Source of the DNA: Methanobacteriota archaeon
GTDB taxonomy: Archaea; Thermoplasmatota; Thermoplasmata; Methanomassiliicoccales; Methanomassiliicoccaceae
Length of the DNA stretch: 40,773 bases
Reading direction: 5' to 3'
Assembly: GCA_012518185.1 (NCBI GenBank)
Contig: JAAYTA010000032.1
Coordinates: 1-40,773, forward strand
Made by a program: the position numbers and the translations under genes. Positions 7,909-15,560 of this stretch are shown here, one piece after another; the first letter of the stretch is position 1, and each line of letters opens with the position of its first letter. Below the pieces are notes generated by a model that saw only the letters and a list, made by a program, of their open reading frames with translations, made no database searches and was not told where the DNA came from.

Positions 7909-8899
7909 GTTGGGCATACTTCCACTCATTATCGCAATACCAATCATAGCCTTATTACTGGATCTTATTATTGGAGATCCACCTAATCGATTTCATCCAG
8001 TAGCCTGGATTGGCCATATGATTGGAATTTTAGATAATCGAATACTCCGAGGTAATCCTGCAGCAGAAAAGATTGTGGGCGCTTTCGCTGTGATATTACC
8101 AGCATTATTTTTCATTTCTCTGTTTACATTAATTTTAGCATTAACTCGTGAATTATTTGGAGCCATTATTTGGACAGTAGCATCAGCAATAATATTCAAG
8201 ATGATGTTTGCTATACGATCACTGGAAACACATACTGCCCCGATTGCATGGGATCTAAGGAAGGGAGATTTAGATGCTGCTAGGGAGAAAGTGTCTATGG
8301 TAGTATCTAGAGATGTTAACAATCTAGATGCTCCTCACATAATATCTTGTGCTTCCGAAACGGTGTCTGAAAATCTAGTCGATAGTGTTCTATCTCCAAT
8401 GTTTTATTTTGGTATAGCTGGGGTGCCAGGAGCGATATTGCTTAGGGTAGTAAATACTGCAGATGGTATGATAGGGTACATATCGGAAAGACATAGATAT
8501 GTGGGGTGGTTCGCTGCTCGCGCCGATGACATCATGCACTATATTACTGCACGTCTCTCAGTCCCTTTTATAATATTATCATTAATCCTACTTAGGAAAG
8601 ATTGGAGAAGGGGATGGAGAGCAGCATTTAGGGATCACAAACAGACATCGTCTCCTAACAAAGGCTGGCCCATCGCTGCTACAGCTGGAGGATTAGGAAC
8701 TCGCTTTGAGAAAGATGGATATTATAGCATGGGGGAAGGAGAACTTTCAGACGATCCAACAATTATTCTAGATACTATTAGGGTGATGAAAGTAACTTCA
8801 TTATTATTCTTCCTCTTGATCCTGATCCCTTTATTTACACTTCTAGGTATACATGTCCAGCTCTCGTTTGAAGATGGATTACTAGATTTATTGAGGTAA
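7892..8899 (+). CDS. cbiB: Adenosylcobinamide-phosphate synthase (CbiB)
   Basis: Polytopic membrane protein of 335 residues that joins adenosylcobyric acid to aminopropanol (phosphate). The first helix leads into LLLDLIIGDPPNRFHPVAWIGHMIG, the family signature. LDAPHIISCASETVSENLVDSVLSP (about 147-171) and a C-terminal GGLGTRFEKDGYYSMGEGE block are also typical. The GTG at 7892 overlaps cobD; a TTG at 7910 would give a start closer to the usual length. It directly follows the gene for the enzyme that makes its amino alcohol substrate, and one base separates it from cbiS. Confidence 0.92.
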   Translation: MKDGYELGILPLIIAIPIIALLLDLIIGDPPNRFHPVAWIGHMIGILDNRILRGNPAAEKIVGAFAVILPALFFISLFTLILALTRELFGAIIWTVASAIIFKMMFAIRSLETHTAPIAWDLRKGDLDAAREKVSMVVSRDVNNLDAPHIISCASETVSENLVDSVLSPMFYFGIAGVPGAILLRVVNTADGMIGYISERHRYVGWFAARADDIMHYITARLSVPFIILSLILLRKDWRRGWRAAFRDHKQTSSPNKGWPIAATAGGLGTRFEKDGYYSMGEGELSDDPTIILDTIRVMKVTSLLFFLLILIPLFTLLGIHVQLSFEDGLLDLLR

Positions 8900-8900
8900 G

Positions 8901-10067
8901 ATGATGAATAATTTTGATATCGATATGAGGGTTGAGGATAATGGTAATGAAGGCTTCGCCATTATGATTTTACCAGAGAGATATCGGTTACTAAGTTCTA
9001 CCATTATGAATGGTGGCTATGCATATAGTGATACAGTGTTTTTCTATGAAGTCCCACTTAACTACGATAACTCATTTCCAGAAGAGGATTTGGAAACGCA
9101 GTGTCACAAATTCAATATTCCCTCACATGCAGTAGGATTCATGACTGCAGCTGATATAAGACGTGTTATTACAATCAGTAAAGAGTGTGTAAATGATATA
9201 CAAGCTATTGCTGTAGCCACAGCTGGAGTCACTAATGCAGTATATGCTGGAGAACGATTACCGAAAGAGGTTCTAGATACTCTTCCTGAACATGTTCCTT
9301 CAGGAGAGAGTAACTTACCAGGAACTATCAACGTATTAGTAGCAGTCAATGTACCACTGGAGGATTGTGGACTAGCCAATGCATTAATAACGGTCACTGA
9401 AGCAAAGACAGCTGCTCTTATAGATACAGGTATAAGTGGAACAGGAACAACCAGTGATGCTGTATCGGTAGCCTGCCCTCCCGGCGGAGATCAGAAATAT
9501 GCTGGAACTGCAACAGATGTAGGCATCGCCATCGCCCGTGCGGTACGATCTGCGGTAGGGGAGTCAATACTCAAGTGGGGAAATAATGATAGGCCCAAGG
9601 ACTTTCTCACTAGGTTAGATGAATTAGGAATAGGGGAAGAAGAGATGTGGGAAGCAGCCTCCGCGCTATATATTCCATCTCCAGAATGGGATACTAAAAT
9701 GATACGCGAGAAGTTCCATCAACATCTTTCTATCCTCCGTAAAGATATCAACGTCAATGCCTTAGTGACTGCTGCCATTAGTATGGAAGGATTAGGAAAT
9801 AAAGATGTTCTATTTGGACTTGATCGAGGGCGATTCTTAGATGATCCCGTCCATCTGATAGCTGATGAATTGTTGGGGATGGCGCTCTCCGAATATGTAG
9901 CAGGCACTAAGGGTCTGTTTGAATACATACGGTATGATAAGACGAAACCTGGCATTCTCGGAGTATTAGGACCATTCCTAGACGATATCGTGGCATCGTT
10001 GATAGGAAGTATCATGTCTCGCATCTACACTGAACTATTGGAGAGTGAGGATAAATTAGGATCCTAA
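8901..10067 (+). CDS. cbiS: Bifunctional adenosylcobinamide amidohydrolase / alpha-ribazole-phosphate phosphatase (CbiS)
   Basis: A 388-residue fusion. The N-terminal part (about 1-215) matches CbiZ, which cleaves the aminopropanol arm of salvaged cobinamide to give cobyric acid: RLLSSTIMNGGYAYSDTVFF, VATAGVTNAVYAG and ALITVTEAKTAALID are family-like. The C-terminal part (about 270-388) matches CobZ, the archaeal alpha-ribazole-phosphate phosphatase: DDPVHLIADELLGMALSEY, GTKGLFEYIRYDKTKPGILG and GPFLDDIVASLIGS. The same order is known for CbiS of Methanopyrus. Between them, Gly-rich SVACPPGGDQKYAGTATDVG belongs to the CbiZ end. GAGGT lies just before ATGATG. With CbiB, CobD, CobY and CobS beside it, this gene lets the cell rebuild imported corrinoids. 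Confidence 0.88.
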   Translation: MMNNFDIDMRVEDNGNEGFAIMILPERYRLLSSTIMNGGYAYSDTVFFYEVPLNYDNSFPEEDLETQCHKFNIPSHAVGFMTAADIRRVITISKECVNDIQAIAVATAGVTNAVYAGERLPKEVLDTLPEHVPSGESNLPGTINVLVAVNVPLEDCGLANALITVTEAKTAALIDTGISGTGTTSDAVSVACPPGGDQKYAGTATDVGIAIARAVRSAVGESILKWGNNDRPKDFLTRLDELGIGEEEMWEAASALYIPSPEWDTKMIREKFHQHLSILRKDINVNALVTAAISMEGLGNKDVLFGLDRGRFLDDPVHLIADELLGMALSEYVAGTKGLFEYIRYDKTKPGILGVLGPFLDDIVASLIGSIMSRIYTELLESEDKLGS

Positions 10068-10837
10068 ATTTAATCAAGGCACAGTTTTCATTGTTCACAA
10101 TAATCCCTGTGGAGATAACTGGAAATGATGTTGATGCTCTTTCTAGAAAATTCTGGACAATTCCTATAATCGGATTATTCTATGGCCTCGTTGCAGCCAC
10201 TCTATTCTATATTCTAGGAAATGTTTTCAATGGTCTAATCTGTTCAGCCATCGTATTGTTGACAATACACGGCCTCAATCGCTTTTTGCATTTTGACGGT
10301 CTGATAGATCTAGGAGATGGACTCATTGCAACTGGTACACATGATGAAAAGTTAATGGCCATGAAAGATACCAGAGTAGGTGCTGGTGGAGTAGCATTTG
10401 GTCTTTTATTCACACTATTGATACTGTTTAGCCTTTCCTCTGTACCTCACGTGATATTCATAGTACCTATAGCTATGGAAGTGCTAGCTAAAAATTCCCT
10501 ATTCACGACTGCAGCATTTGGAAAACCTCGCGAGGGGCTAGGCAATCCATTCGTCAGTAATGCTAGGCGCTCTAATGTTGTATACTCTTCGATGATTTCC
10601 TTAGTGCTATTACTAATATTCTCCAGCATATCATATTTATCTGGTGCTCACTCCCATACATTAGCTATTATGATAGTGATGATGCTGGCAGCCAGCATAT
10701 TCACTGGATATCTAATGTCTAAGATAGCAATGCGCAGCTTCAGAAGCGTCAATGGAGATTTATTAGGGGCGACTAATGAAATTTCTAAGGCAGCAGTGTT
10801 GATAACTGCATTAGCGGTGATGGCATGGATGCCATAG
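10055..10837 (+). CDS. cobS: Adenosylcobinamide-GDP ribazoletransferase (cobalamin synthase)
   Basis: Membrane protein that joins adenosylcobinamide-GDP to alpha-ribazole (phosphate), the last assembly step. The Asp-rich active-site block FLHFDGLIDLGDGLIATGTHDEKLMAMKDTRVGAGG is the hallmark; several hydrophobic segments follow. The start is unusual. The first standard start codon is TTG at 10091, which would begin the protein at FTIIPVE. However, codons 10061-10090 encode ILNLIKAQFS, and CobS proteins normally have such a helix before the xTxIPV motif. Upstream of the in-frame stop at 10052 only ATT (10055) and ATC (10061) are available. GTGAGG at 10045-10050 could serve ATT. The start is therefore uncertain, but the gene is not. 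Confidence 0.9.
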   Translation: MRILNLIKAQFSLFTIIPVEITGNDVDALSRKFWTIPIIGLFYGLVAATLFYILGNVFNGLICSAIVLLTIHGLNRFLHFDGLIDLGDGLIATGTHDEKLMAMKDTRVGAGGVAFGLLFTLLILFSLSSVPHVIFIVPIAMEVLAKNSLFTTAAFGKPREGLGNPFVSNARRSNVVYSSMISLVLLLIFSSISYLSGAHSHTLAIMIVMMLAASIFTGYLMSKIAMRSFRSVNGDLLGATNEISKAAVLITALAVMAWMP

Positions 10838-11454
10838 ATGTTCTTGTAACTGCTGGTGGACAAGGCAGTCGCATGCGAAATATCCCTGGTGAGAAACCCC
10901 TTGTGCACATACTGGGTAGGCCTATGATTGATCATGTATTAGATGCCTTAAGATGCTCTGAAGGAGTAAACAATATCTACGTCTCAGTGAGTGAAAACGT
11001 ACCTCTGACTGAAAAATATCTGCAAAAAGCTAATGTTAGAACCATAATGACGTCTGGTAATAATTATGTAGCAGACTTACAAAAGGCTCTTGCTGAGGTT
11101 ACCTCAACTTCTGTTTTAATCTGCCCAGCTGATCTACCCCTAATCACTGCTGAAGGGATTGAATTAATTCAAACTCATTTTAATCGATCCCAATTCGAAT
11201 CATTATCTGTAGCAGTCCCCTCTAATATTGTCAAGTCGATCCGAGCAATTCCATCATACACTCTCGAACTCGATGATAGAGAAGTCGTACTCTGTGGTGT
11301 CAGTGTCGTTGATAGAGATCTCATGTTATCTGGAAAGACACTTGAGCAAGGGTTCGTAGTAGTTAACGACGAACAGTTCGCTTTAAACGTAAACACTCCC
11401 GACGAACTTGATAGGGCAGAGGAATTGCTTAACAGGAGAAAATCATTAAACTGA
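10825..11454 (+). CDS. cobY: Adenosylcobinamide-phosphate guanylyltransferase (CobY)
   Basis: Archaeal replacement for the nucleotidyltransferase half of bacterial CobU; it activates adenosylcobinamide phosphate with GTP. The 209-residue protein has a MobA/GT-A-like fold with VTAGGQGSRM at about 8-17, EKPLVHILGRPMIDHVLDAL at 23-42, and the metal-site region CPADLPLIT at about 94-102. It overlaps the end of cobS by 13 bases and closes the plus-strand cobalamin operon. The convergent K+ channel gene ends 73 bases beyond it, and that gap holds nothing recognisable. Confidence 0.9.
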   Translation: MDAIDVLVTAGGQGSRMRNIPGEKPLVHILGRPMIDHVLDALRCSEGVNNIYVSVSENVPLTEKYLQKANVRTIMTSGNNYVADLQKALAEVTSTSVLICPADLPLITAEGIELIQTHFNRSQFESLSVAVPSNIVKSIRAIPSYTLELDDREVVLCGVSVVDRDLMLSGKTLEQGFVVVNDEQFALNVNTPDELDRAEELLNRRKSLN

Positions 11455-11527
11455 ACTAATTATTAATGTAATATAATTCGATATATAGGATACAATAGCT
11501 ACTAAAGTTATTAAGAAATGTTAGTTC

Positions 11528-12226
11528 TCATTCTCTCTGCACTGGTTTCCAAGTCCCTACTAATCTTGAAATTAATATAGCCATATACATAACTCCAGTG
11601 AGAATCTCTAGGATAACCACTCCTCTAGCTACTTGTGTAGTTGGAATTATATCTCCATATCCTAGCGTTGCCAGCGTTACAAAGCTATAGTATATGAAAG
11701 TGTGAAAATCCATGGCAGCATCAGGAAATATACTATCTTCAAATGATCCAGGGATCATGACTTCTAGAGTAGAATAGATGCTAGCCCATGTCAATCCGAT
11801 GAGAATGTAGACTGTTACTGCCTCCCATAGTGTAGCTGAAGTAACTTCTTTGGTCTTGAATAATGAGAGGAAAAGGAAAAAAGTAGTCCATAATAAAGTC
11901 GCCGAAGCAGAAATATAAGAAAATAATTCTAATAAATTTCCCCCAATTAGTGAGAAAGCAATTTGAGAAGTGACAGCCATTGTAAGCATTAATATAGCTA
12001 TTAGTTTCAATCTCCTACTGCCTCTAATAGTCATTGTGGCTACTCCAAGGAGTAGGGCAAAAAGGATGATGAATACTAGAGAAATATGAGGTCGCTGCAC
12101 GAATGGTAACATAACCATCATTAATGCAAGAAATATCCACAGACCGATGTAGGATAATTTGGGCGAAGTATTTTTCCAAATCTGCTGGATCCTAATGATG
12201 ATTGGCATATCCGTACTATTCATCAC
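11528..12226 (-). CDS. Potassium channel-like membrane protein
   Basis: A 232-residue protein with five hydrophobic segments, a pore loop and a last transmembrane helix. The pore carries FIYYSFVTLATLGYGDIIPTTQ, which includes the K+ selectivity filter TLGYGD, and is followed by RGVVILEILTGVMYMAILISRLVGTW as the inner helix. No RCK (TrkA-N) regulatory domain follows, so gating is unknown. Voltage sensing is unlikely, since no helix shows regularly spaced Arg. A TATA-like AATTATAC at 12273-12280 fits a start of transcription near 12251. The gene sits between the two cobalamin units but has no evident link with them. Confidence 0.8.
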   Translation of the reverse strand: MMNSTDMPIIIRIQQIWKNTSPKLSYIGLWIFLALMMVMLPFVQRPHISLVFIILFALLLGVATMTIRGSRRLKLIAILMLTMAVTSQIAFSLIGGNLLELFSYISASATLLWTTFFLFLSLFKTKEVTSATLWEAVTVYILIGLTWASIYSTLEVMIPGSFEDSIFPDAAMDFHTFIYYSFVTLATLGYGDIIPTTQVARGVVILEILTGVMYMAILISRLVGTWKPVQRE

Positions 12227-12272
12227 TTACAGCTTCCTCTCTAATGGACATGTGATTGACGCCACCATTAGC

Positions 12273-12280
12273 GTATAATT
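12273..12280 (-). promoter_or_regulatory. TATA-like box for the K+ channel gene
   Basis: On the minus strand AATTATAC lies about 50 bases before the ATG at 12226. Initiation about 25 bases downstream would leave a leader of about 25 bases. The surrounding gap (12227-12424) contains no ORF of note; GACATGT occurs twice nearby (about 12247 and 12281). Confidence 0.3.
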
Positions 12281-12424
12281 GACATGTATTGATGAGAGAA
12301 ATTGATTAATTCATCGATGCATATATTCTGTGATTCCATAATCTAACAATAGTGATACATTCTATTACTATTATCACACTTCTTTTAAATAGAGCGTCAA
12401 TTGAAGAAAATAGAGTTAAAAGGA

Positions 12425-12460
12425 ATTCCTCACGACACTGGTTAATGGTGCGCGAGGAAT
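12425..12460 (-). terminator. Hairpin with T-rich tail after cobT
   Basis: ATTCCTC (12425-12431) pairs with GAGGAAT (12454-12460); inside, CG/CG and CAC/GTG extend the stem around a mismatch and a bulged A. It starts seven bases past the cobT stop. On the minus strand it is followed by the T-rich CCTTTTAACTCTATTTTC, so it looks like a terminator or a 3'-end-stabilising hairpin for the cobT transcript. Confidence 0.5.
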
Positions 12461-12467
12461 AACGTTC

Positions 12468-13574
12468 TTATCGCCTAGATACTAACCGAGCATAATTCTT
12501 TTCAATTTCATCAAGCAACGAGCGGCAAGTAACTCTACCATCGGTGGCAGCCATTGCGGCGATTGACATGCCTCCAGCTCCAACCCCCTCTTTCACTAAA
12601 CCAGTCTCGTAGATTTTGAGACCATCATATCTGGAGAGTGAAAAATTCAGATTAGCTGCTAATATTGGGACATCACCCATCTGTGATACTAGTCCTTTCA
12701 TATCTGACATTTTATCTTCAGTTATCCACCTTGTAGTACCAAGTGCTAGATTATCCATCACAGTATCATCCATAGCTTTGATTACAGCTAATACTGCTGC
12801 CATCTGTGTACCTCCTGCCATGAGGACAGGTACACTTTCTGCTGCTCCAGCAATTAGTCCTGCTGCGGGAGCCATCATTGGATCACCAACAGCCTCTATT
12901 GCGGCCATGGCATCTCTCTCCAACAATTCTGGCTCTATGCCACAAGCTTCAATTCCTTCAATAACTACTTGCCTTTTGAGGTCATGAGGGTTAACCGGGA
13001 ATGTACTAGAGATCTTCTCATTAGTATCGTATCCAAGCGCAGTAAGAAGTCCTAATGCAGTAGTAGTTCCGCCCGGTACGGATTCTCCTACCACTAAGTA
13101 ATCAACCATCTTAGCAAGCTGACGTCCAGCCACTAGAGCACGGTCATACGTTCTCTCAGCATTCTTAACAGACTTGCCAGTCCGTATATCTTCTCCGGGC
13201 GAGGCATCTACATCGATGTAAGGTGTATGAGGTCTAACTCTTAGTCCACCATCGATTACGACGATGGGCATAGGGGCTAACTTCAACGCTGACATTGTGA
13301 TTATGCCTGGTGTGGGAATACCATCGGGCGTTATAGGGACACCATCTATACACTTGCAGCGTCCGAAATACAAAAGCTCCATATCAGCAGCCGGGGTGAA
13401 GTCGGTTGCTTCAGGATTAGCTCCAGCAGCCGAAATACCGGGTATCTTGGCAGTTTCAGTATTTCCTATAATACAACTGTACGCTGCACGTTTATTCCAA
13501 ATATTTTCAAGAAATTCCTTTCCCCTTTCCTCGTTTAGACAGAGAACTATATCTTCTGGTACTTTGAATGACAT
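12468..13574 (-). CDS. cobT: Nicotinate-nucleotide-dependent phosphoribosyltransferase CobT (archaeal type)
   Basis: Makes alpha-ribazole phosphate (or the analogue for another lower-ligand base), which CobS and the CobZ half of CbiS then use. The 368-residue protein is of the archaeal CobT group. TPAADMELLYFG and PDGIPTPGIITMSAL are near 60-100, VVGESVPGGTTTALGLLTALGY near 160-181, and GLVKEGVGAGG near the C-terminus holds the Glu that is the catalytic base in CobT. It lies 49 bases after the ApgM-like gene but seems to have its own promoter: the TATA-overlapping element at 13588-13612 would start transcription at about the ATG, giving a leaderless message. Confidence 0.9.
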   Translation of the reverse strand: MSFKVPEDIVLCLNEERGKEFLENIWNKRAAYSCIIGNTETAKIPGISAAGANPEATDFTPAADMELLYFGRCKCIDGVPITPDGIPTPGIITMSALKLAPMPIVVIDGGLRVRPHTPYIDVDASPGEDIRTGKSVKNAERTYDRALVAGRQLAKMVDYLVVGESVPGGTTTALGLLTALGYDTNEKISSTFPVNPHDLKRQVVIEGIEACGIEPELLERDAMAAIEAVGDPMMAPAAGLIAGAAESVPVLMAGGTQMAAVLAVIKAMDDTVMDNLALGTTRWITEDKMSDMKGLVSQMGDVPILAANLNFSLSRYDGLKIYETGLVKEGVGAGGMSIAAMAATDGRVTCRSLLDEIEKNYARLVSRR

Positions 13575-13587
13575 GTTTATTCCTCAG

Positions 13588-13612
13588 CTGGATAATATGT
13601 CCAACTGATATG
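13588..13612 (-). promoter_or_regulatory. cobT promoter with operator-like inverted repeat
   Basis: Read on the minus strand this contains AGTTGGACATATTATCCAG, an inverted repeat TGGA-N7-TCCA with the TATA-like CATATTAT in its centre. It ends 13 bases before the cobT ATG. Aligned with 3503-3527 in front of btuF in the same orientation relative to the gene, 20 of 25 bases match and all five differences are transitions. This is good evidence for shared control of uptake and of lower-ligand activation. Confidence 0.55.
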
Positions 13613-13623
13613 CATCATCCTAT

Positions 13624-14700
13624 TTATACGCTGTTCGACGAGGAAGGATATGTCAAAATAGTTTTAGCCAATTTATCTAATGATACATATTGAAGATTAT
13701 TTTCGCAGAATCGAACGGTTGGCTCAGAAGAGTTAATTACTTCGGAGACTGCAAATGGAACTCTCATACTGATATGTTGGCCACTTATCGAAGAGGTGCC
13801 ATGGTCTATAATGAATGCAACGCGGTGCCCGACTAGTCTGCCAAAATTCTCTATTAATAATTCATCAATTTCCCTTAACATGCCAACCTTTTGTTCAGGA
13901 ACGCATCGATGACTAATCTCATCAGTCTCCTCCACATGCATTAGTACATTTCCATTTTCTAACAGTCGAAGTGACTCTTGAAAACCATTCCACATATTAT
14001 CTACTTTATCGCGACGTATATTGAGAAGTCCTCCAACTCCTAATGCCGAAGGGCTCTTAGAAATCATAACTAAGTCTCTAATTTCTGGAATAGTAATATC
14101 TTCTTCTAATCTAGTGAGAGACCCGCCGCCCCATGGTATGATAGTCAGGCCGTTCATGTCAGATGCAACTTTATGAATAAATTTTCTGATAGAATTCTCT
14201 GGCAGATACGAATCACGTACGGGTGCAGGAGGCATGGGAAATTGTATTACTTCCTCAGCCTCAACAGTCATAACTCCCCTGCCATCTCCAAACTCCTCAT
14301 CATAAAAGTAAATGCGTGGGCTCAAGTCATCTAATATGTCTAAATTACTCAAGATAGTGCTTTGTAGTGATGAACTAACTTCAGGCGTAACTCGGTATGC
14401 CCAACTTATGCCAGAATCATCGATATATGCTGGTGAAAAGCGATAAGCTACTCGTCCTGGCTCTATAGGGACTCCCATTCCTGCCGCTTCAACTAATCCT
14501 CTAGATACGTTGAGATTGTTTCCTGTCAGAAATTCCAAGAGGAATAAGTGAGTATATTCACGACCATCAGTCCATCCTAGAAGTCCATTGCTCGCAATCG
14601 AATCCATAAAGGGCTTTTTAAATGATTCCAGAGGGGTGAGATCTCCCAGTTCTGGAATATTTTCATCTGCTGCTCCATCTAGTAAAATAATTAAAGTATT
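13624..14700 (-). CDS. ApgM-like alkaline phosphatase superfamily protein, diverged
   Basis: Related to archaeal cofactor-independent phosphoglycerate mutase. LIILLDGAADENIPELGDLTPLE at the N-terminus holds the first metal Asp; HVEETDEISHRC and IIDHGTSSISGQH supply later metal ligands (Asp, His, Asp-His, His). The region that normally carries the phosphate-accepting Ser (GSDxAH/N or similar) reads GREYTHLFLLEFL, so Arg seems to occupy the nucleophile position. At 358 residues it is shorter than the usual 400 or so. TTG at 14700 gives a family-like start with GGTGG seven bases before; a TATA-like TTTTATTAG (14748-14757) would start transcription downstream of the alternative GTG at 14745. Its place before cobT hints at a cobamide role, but the function is open. 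Confidence 0.6.
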   Translation of the reverse strand, partial: NTLIILLDGAADENIPELGDLTPLESFKKPFMDSIASNGLLGWTDGREYTHLFLLEFLTGNNLNVSRGLVEAAGMGVPIEPGRVAYRFSPAYIDDSGISWAYRVTPEVSSSLQSTILSNLDILDDLSPRIYFYDEEFGDGRGVMTVEAEEVIQFPMPPAPVRDSYLPENSIRKFIHKVASDMNGLTIIPWGGGSLTRLEEDITIPEIRDLVMISKSPSALGVGGLLNIRRDKVDNMWNGFQESLRLLENGNVLMHVEETDEISHRCVPEQKVGMLREIDELLIENFGRLVGHRVAFIIDHGTSSISGQHISMRVPFAVSEVINSSEPTVRFCENNLQYVSLDKLAKTILTYPSSSNSV

Positions 14701-14851
14701 CAATGCCGACCCACCAATTTTCTGGTCAGAGATATTAAGATTCACTAATAAAACTTACTTACCTACTAGTCCTATCTAGAAAACTAATTTCCTTTAATAA
14801 TCAAGGATCACAATACGAAAGCAAATATCTATCTTGTACAAATGAATGTTC

Positions 14852-15208
14852 ATGATCAAGATAAAGCGAGCTTATGACGAACCATCATCCAGCGATGGTA
14901 CTAGGGTGCTTGTGGAGAGGCTTTGGCCACGAGGAGTGAGCAAGGAAGATGCAGCTATAGATCACTGGTGCAAAGACATTGCCCCCTCAACTGAACTTCG
15001 TAAATGGTATTCACACGATCCAGATAAATGGGATGAGTTTAAGAAGCGCTACAAGCAAGAGCTTGATAAGGATTTATTAAAGAGCCTAAAGTCTCTATCT
15101 CGTAAAGGAGATCTAACATTAGTTTTTGCATCTCGAGATGCTGAAAGAAGCAGCGCAGCAGTATTATTGGAAATGTTACAACATAAAGAAGTAACAATAG
15201 ATAGATAA
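14852..15208 (+). CDS. DUF488 family protein
   Basis: Small soluble protein of 118 residues from this ATG. The N-terminal IKRAYDEPSSSDGTRVLVER leads into LWPRGVSKEDAAIDHWCKDIAPSTELRKWY, the standard DUF488 pattern, and LTLVFASRDAERSSA is near the C-terminus. The biochemical role of the family is not established; no catalytic motif is evident. A TATA-like AAATATC at 14823-14829 would start transcription at about this ATG, so a leaderless start is preferred over the ATG two codons upstream (14846). It is divergent from the ApgM-like gene. Confidence 0.85.
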   Translation: MIKIKRAYDEPSSSDGTRVLVERLWPRGVSKEDAAIDHWCKDIAPSTELRKWYSHDPDKWDEFKKRYKQELDKDLLKSLKSLSRKGDLTLVFASRDAERSSAAVLLEMLQHKEVTIDR

Positions 15209-15560
15209 CAAGGATAAAATAGATAATAGGGCAAAGAATACTGATGCTAACAAGGGATGCCGCCATAGATAATTGGAGGCTATAGTCGCACACACCCCAA
15301 ACAGTTTAGCATATAATGCTGGCAAGGGTCGGCGGGGTGGTTTATCCCCTTGTAGTTGATTCCAGGAATCATTTGCCCTGTCGGCCCCCAGAAACATATT
15401 ATTATCTGAGAGATGATTATTTAGTGAACTGAATCAAATATTCTCATAGATATTAGTTCATTATCTTGGTAATTTACTGGACTCGTATTTGATAATCAGG
15501 TTAGAACCTATTTGAAGAGAGATGGGAAAATAGGGGATACAAATCAGAAAGGGATGGAGA
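15209..15560. other. 352-base gap without a protein gene
   Basis: AT-rich except for a GC-rich island at 15321-15390 described separately as an RNA candidate. Minus-strand reading frames across this gap and into the DUF488 gene are rich in Leu/Ile/Ser, have no family resemblance, and are taken as chance. Just upstream of the island is the 13-base inverted repeat AGCATATAATGCT (15308-15320) with a TATA-like core. A TATA-like ATTTGATAAT near 15488 might serve the next gene. Confidence 0.5.
15321..15392 (+). ncRNA. Candidate structured RNA (GC-rich three-way fold)
   Basis: About 65% GC by eye in a gap that is otherwise AT-rich, a known mark of RNA genes in AT-rich archaea. On the plus strand GGCAA (15321-15325) pairs with TTGCC (15373-15377) and encloses two hairpins: GGGG(TGGTTTAT)CCCC at 15334-15349 and GATTC(CAG)GAATC at 15358-15370, joined by TTGTAGTT. 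A second C run (15385-15389) could compete for the G run. The layout recalls the Alu domain of SRP RNA, including a UGUAG linker and a GG in the first loop, but no S domain follows. GAAACA at the 3' end also recalls an H/ACA box, without the required lower stem. Strand and ends are uncertain. Confidence 0.35.

Noticed and set aside
15039-15397. Leucine-rich minus-strand ORFs opposite the DUF488 gene
   Set aside because: They overlap a recognised family gene, have no start signals or family resemblance, and their composition is that of an antisense frame.
15300-15400. tRNA or tRNA-like gene, including a pyrrolysine tRNA
   Set aside because: The stem GGCAA/TTGCC encloses only about 57 bases, with no T-loop (TTCGA) consensus, no D-loop GG pair in place and no CTA anticodon loop.
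15321-15560. Full SRP (7S) RNA gene
   Set aside because: The Alu-like hairpins and TGTAG linker fit, but no S domain (helix 6/8 motif) follows on either strand within the gap; the flanks are AT-rich.
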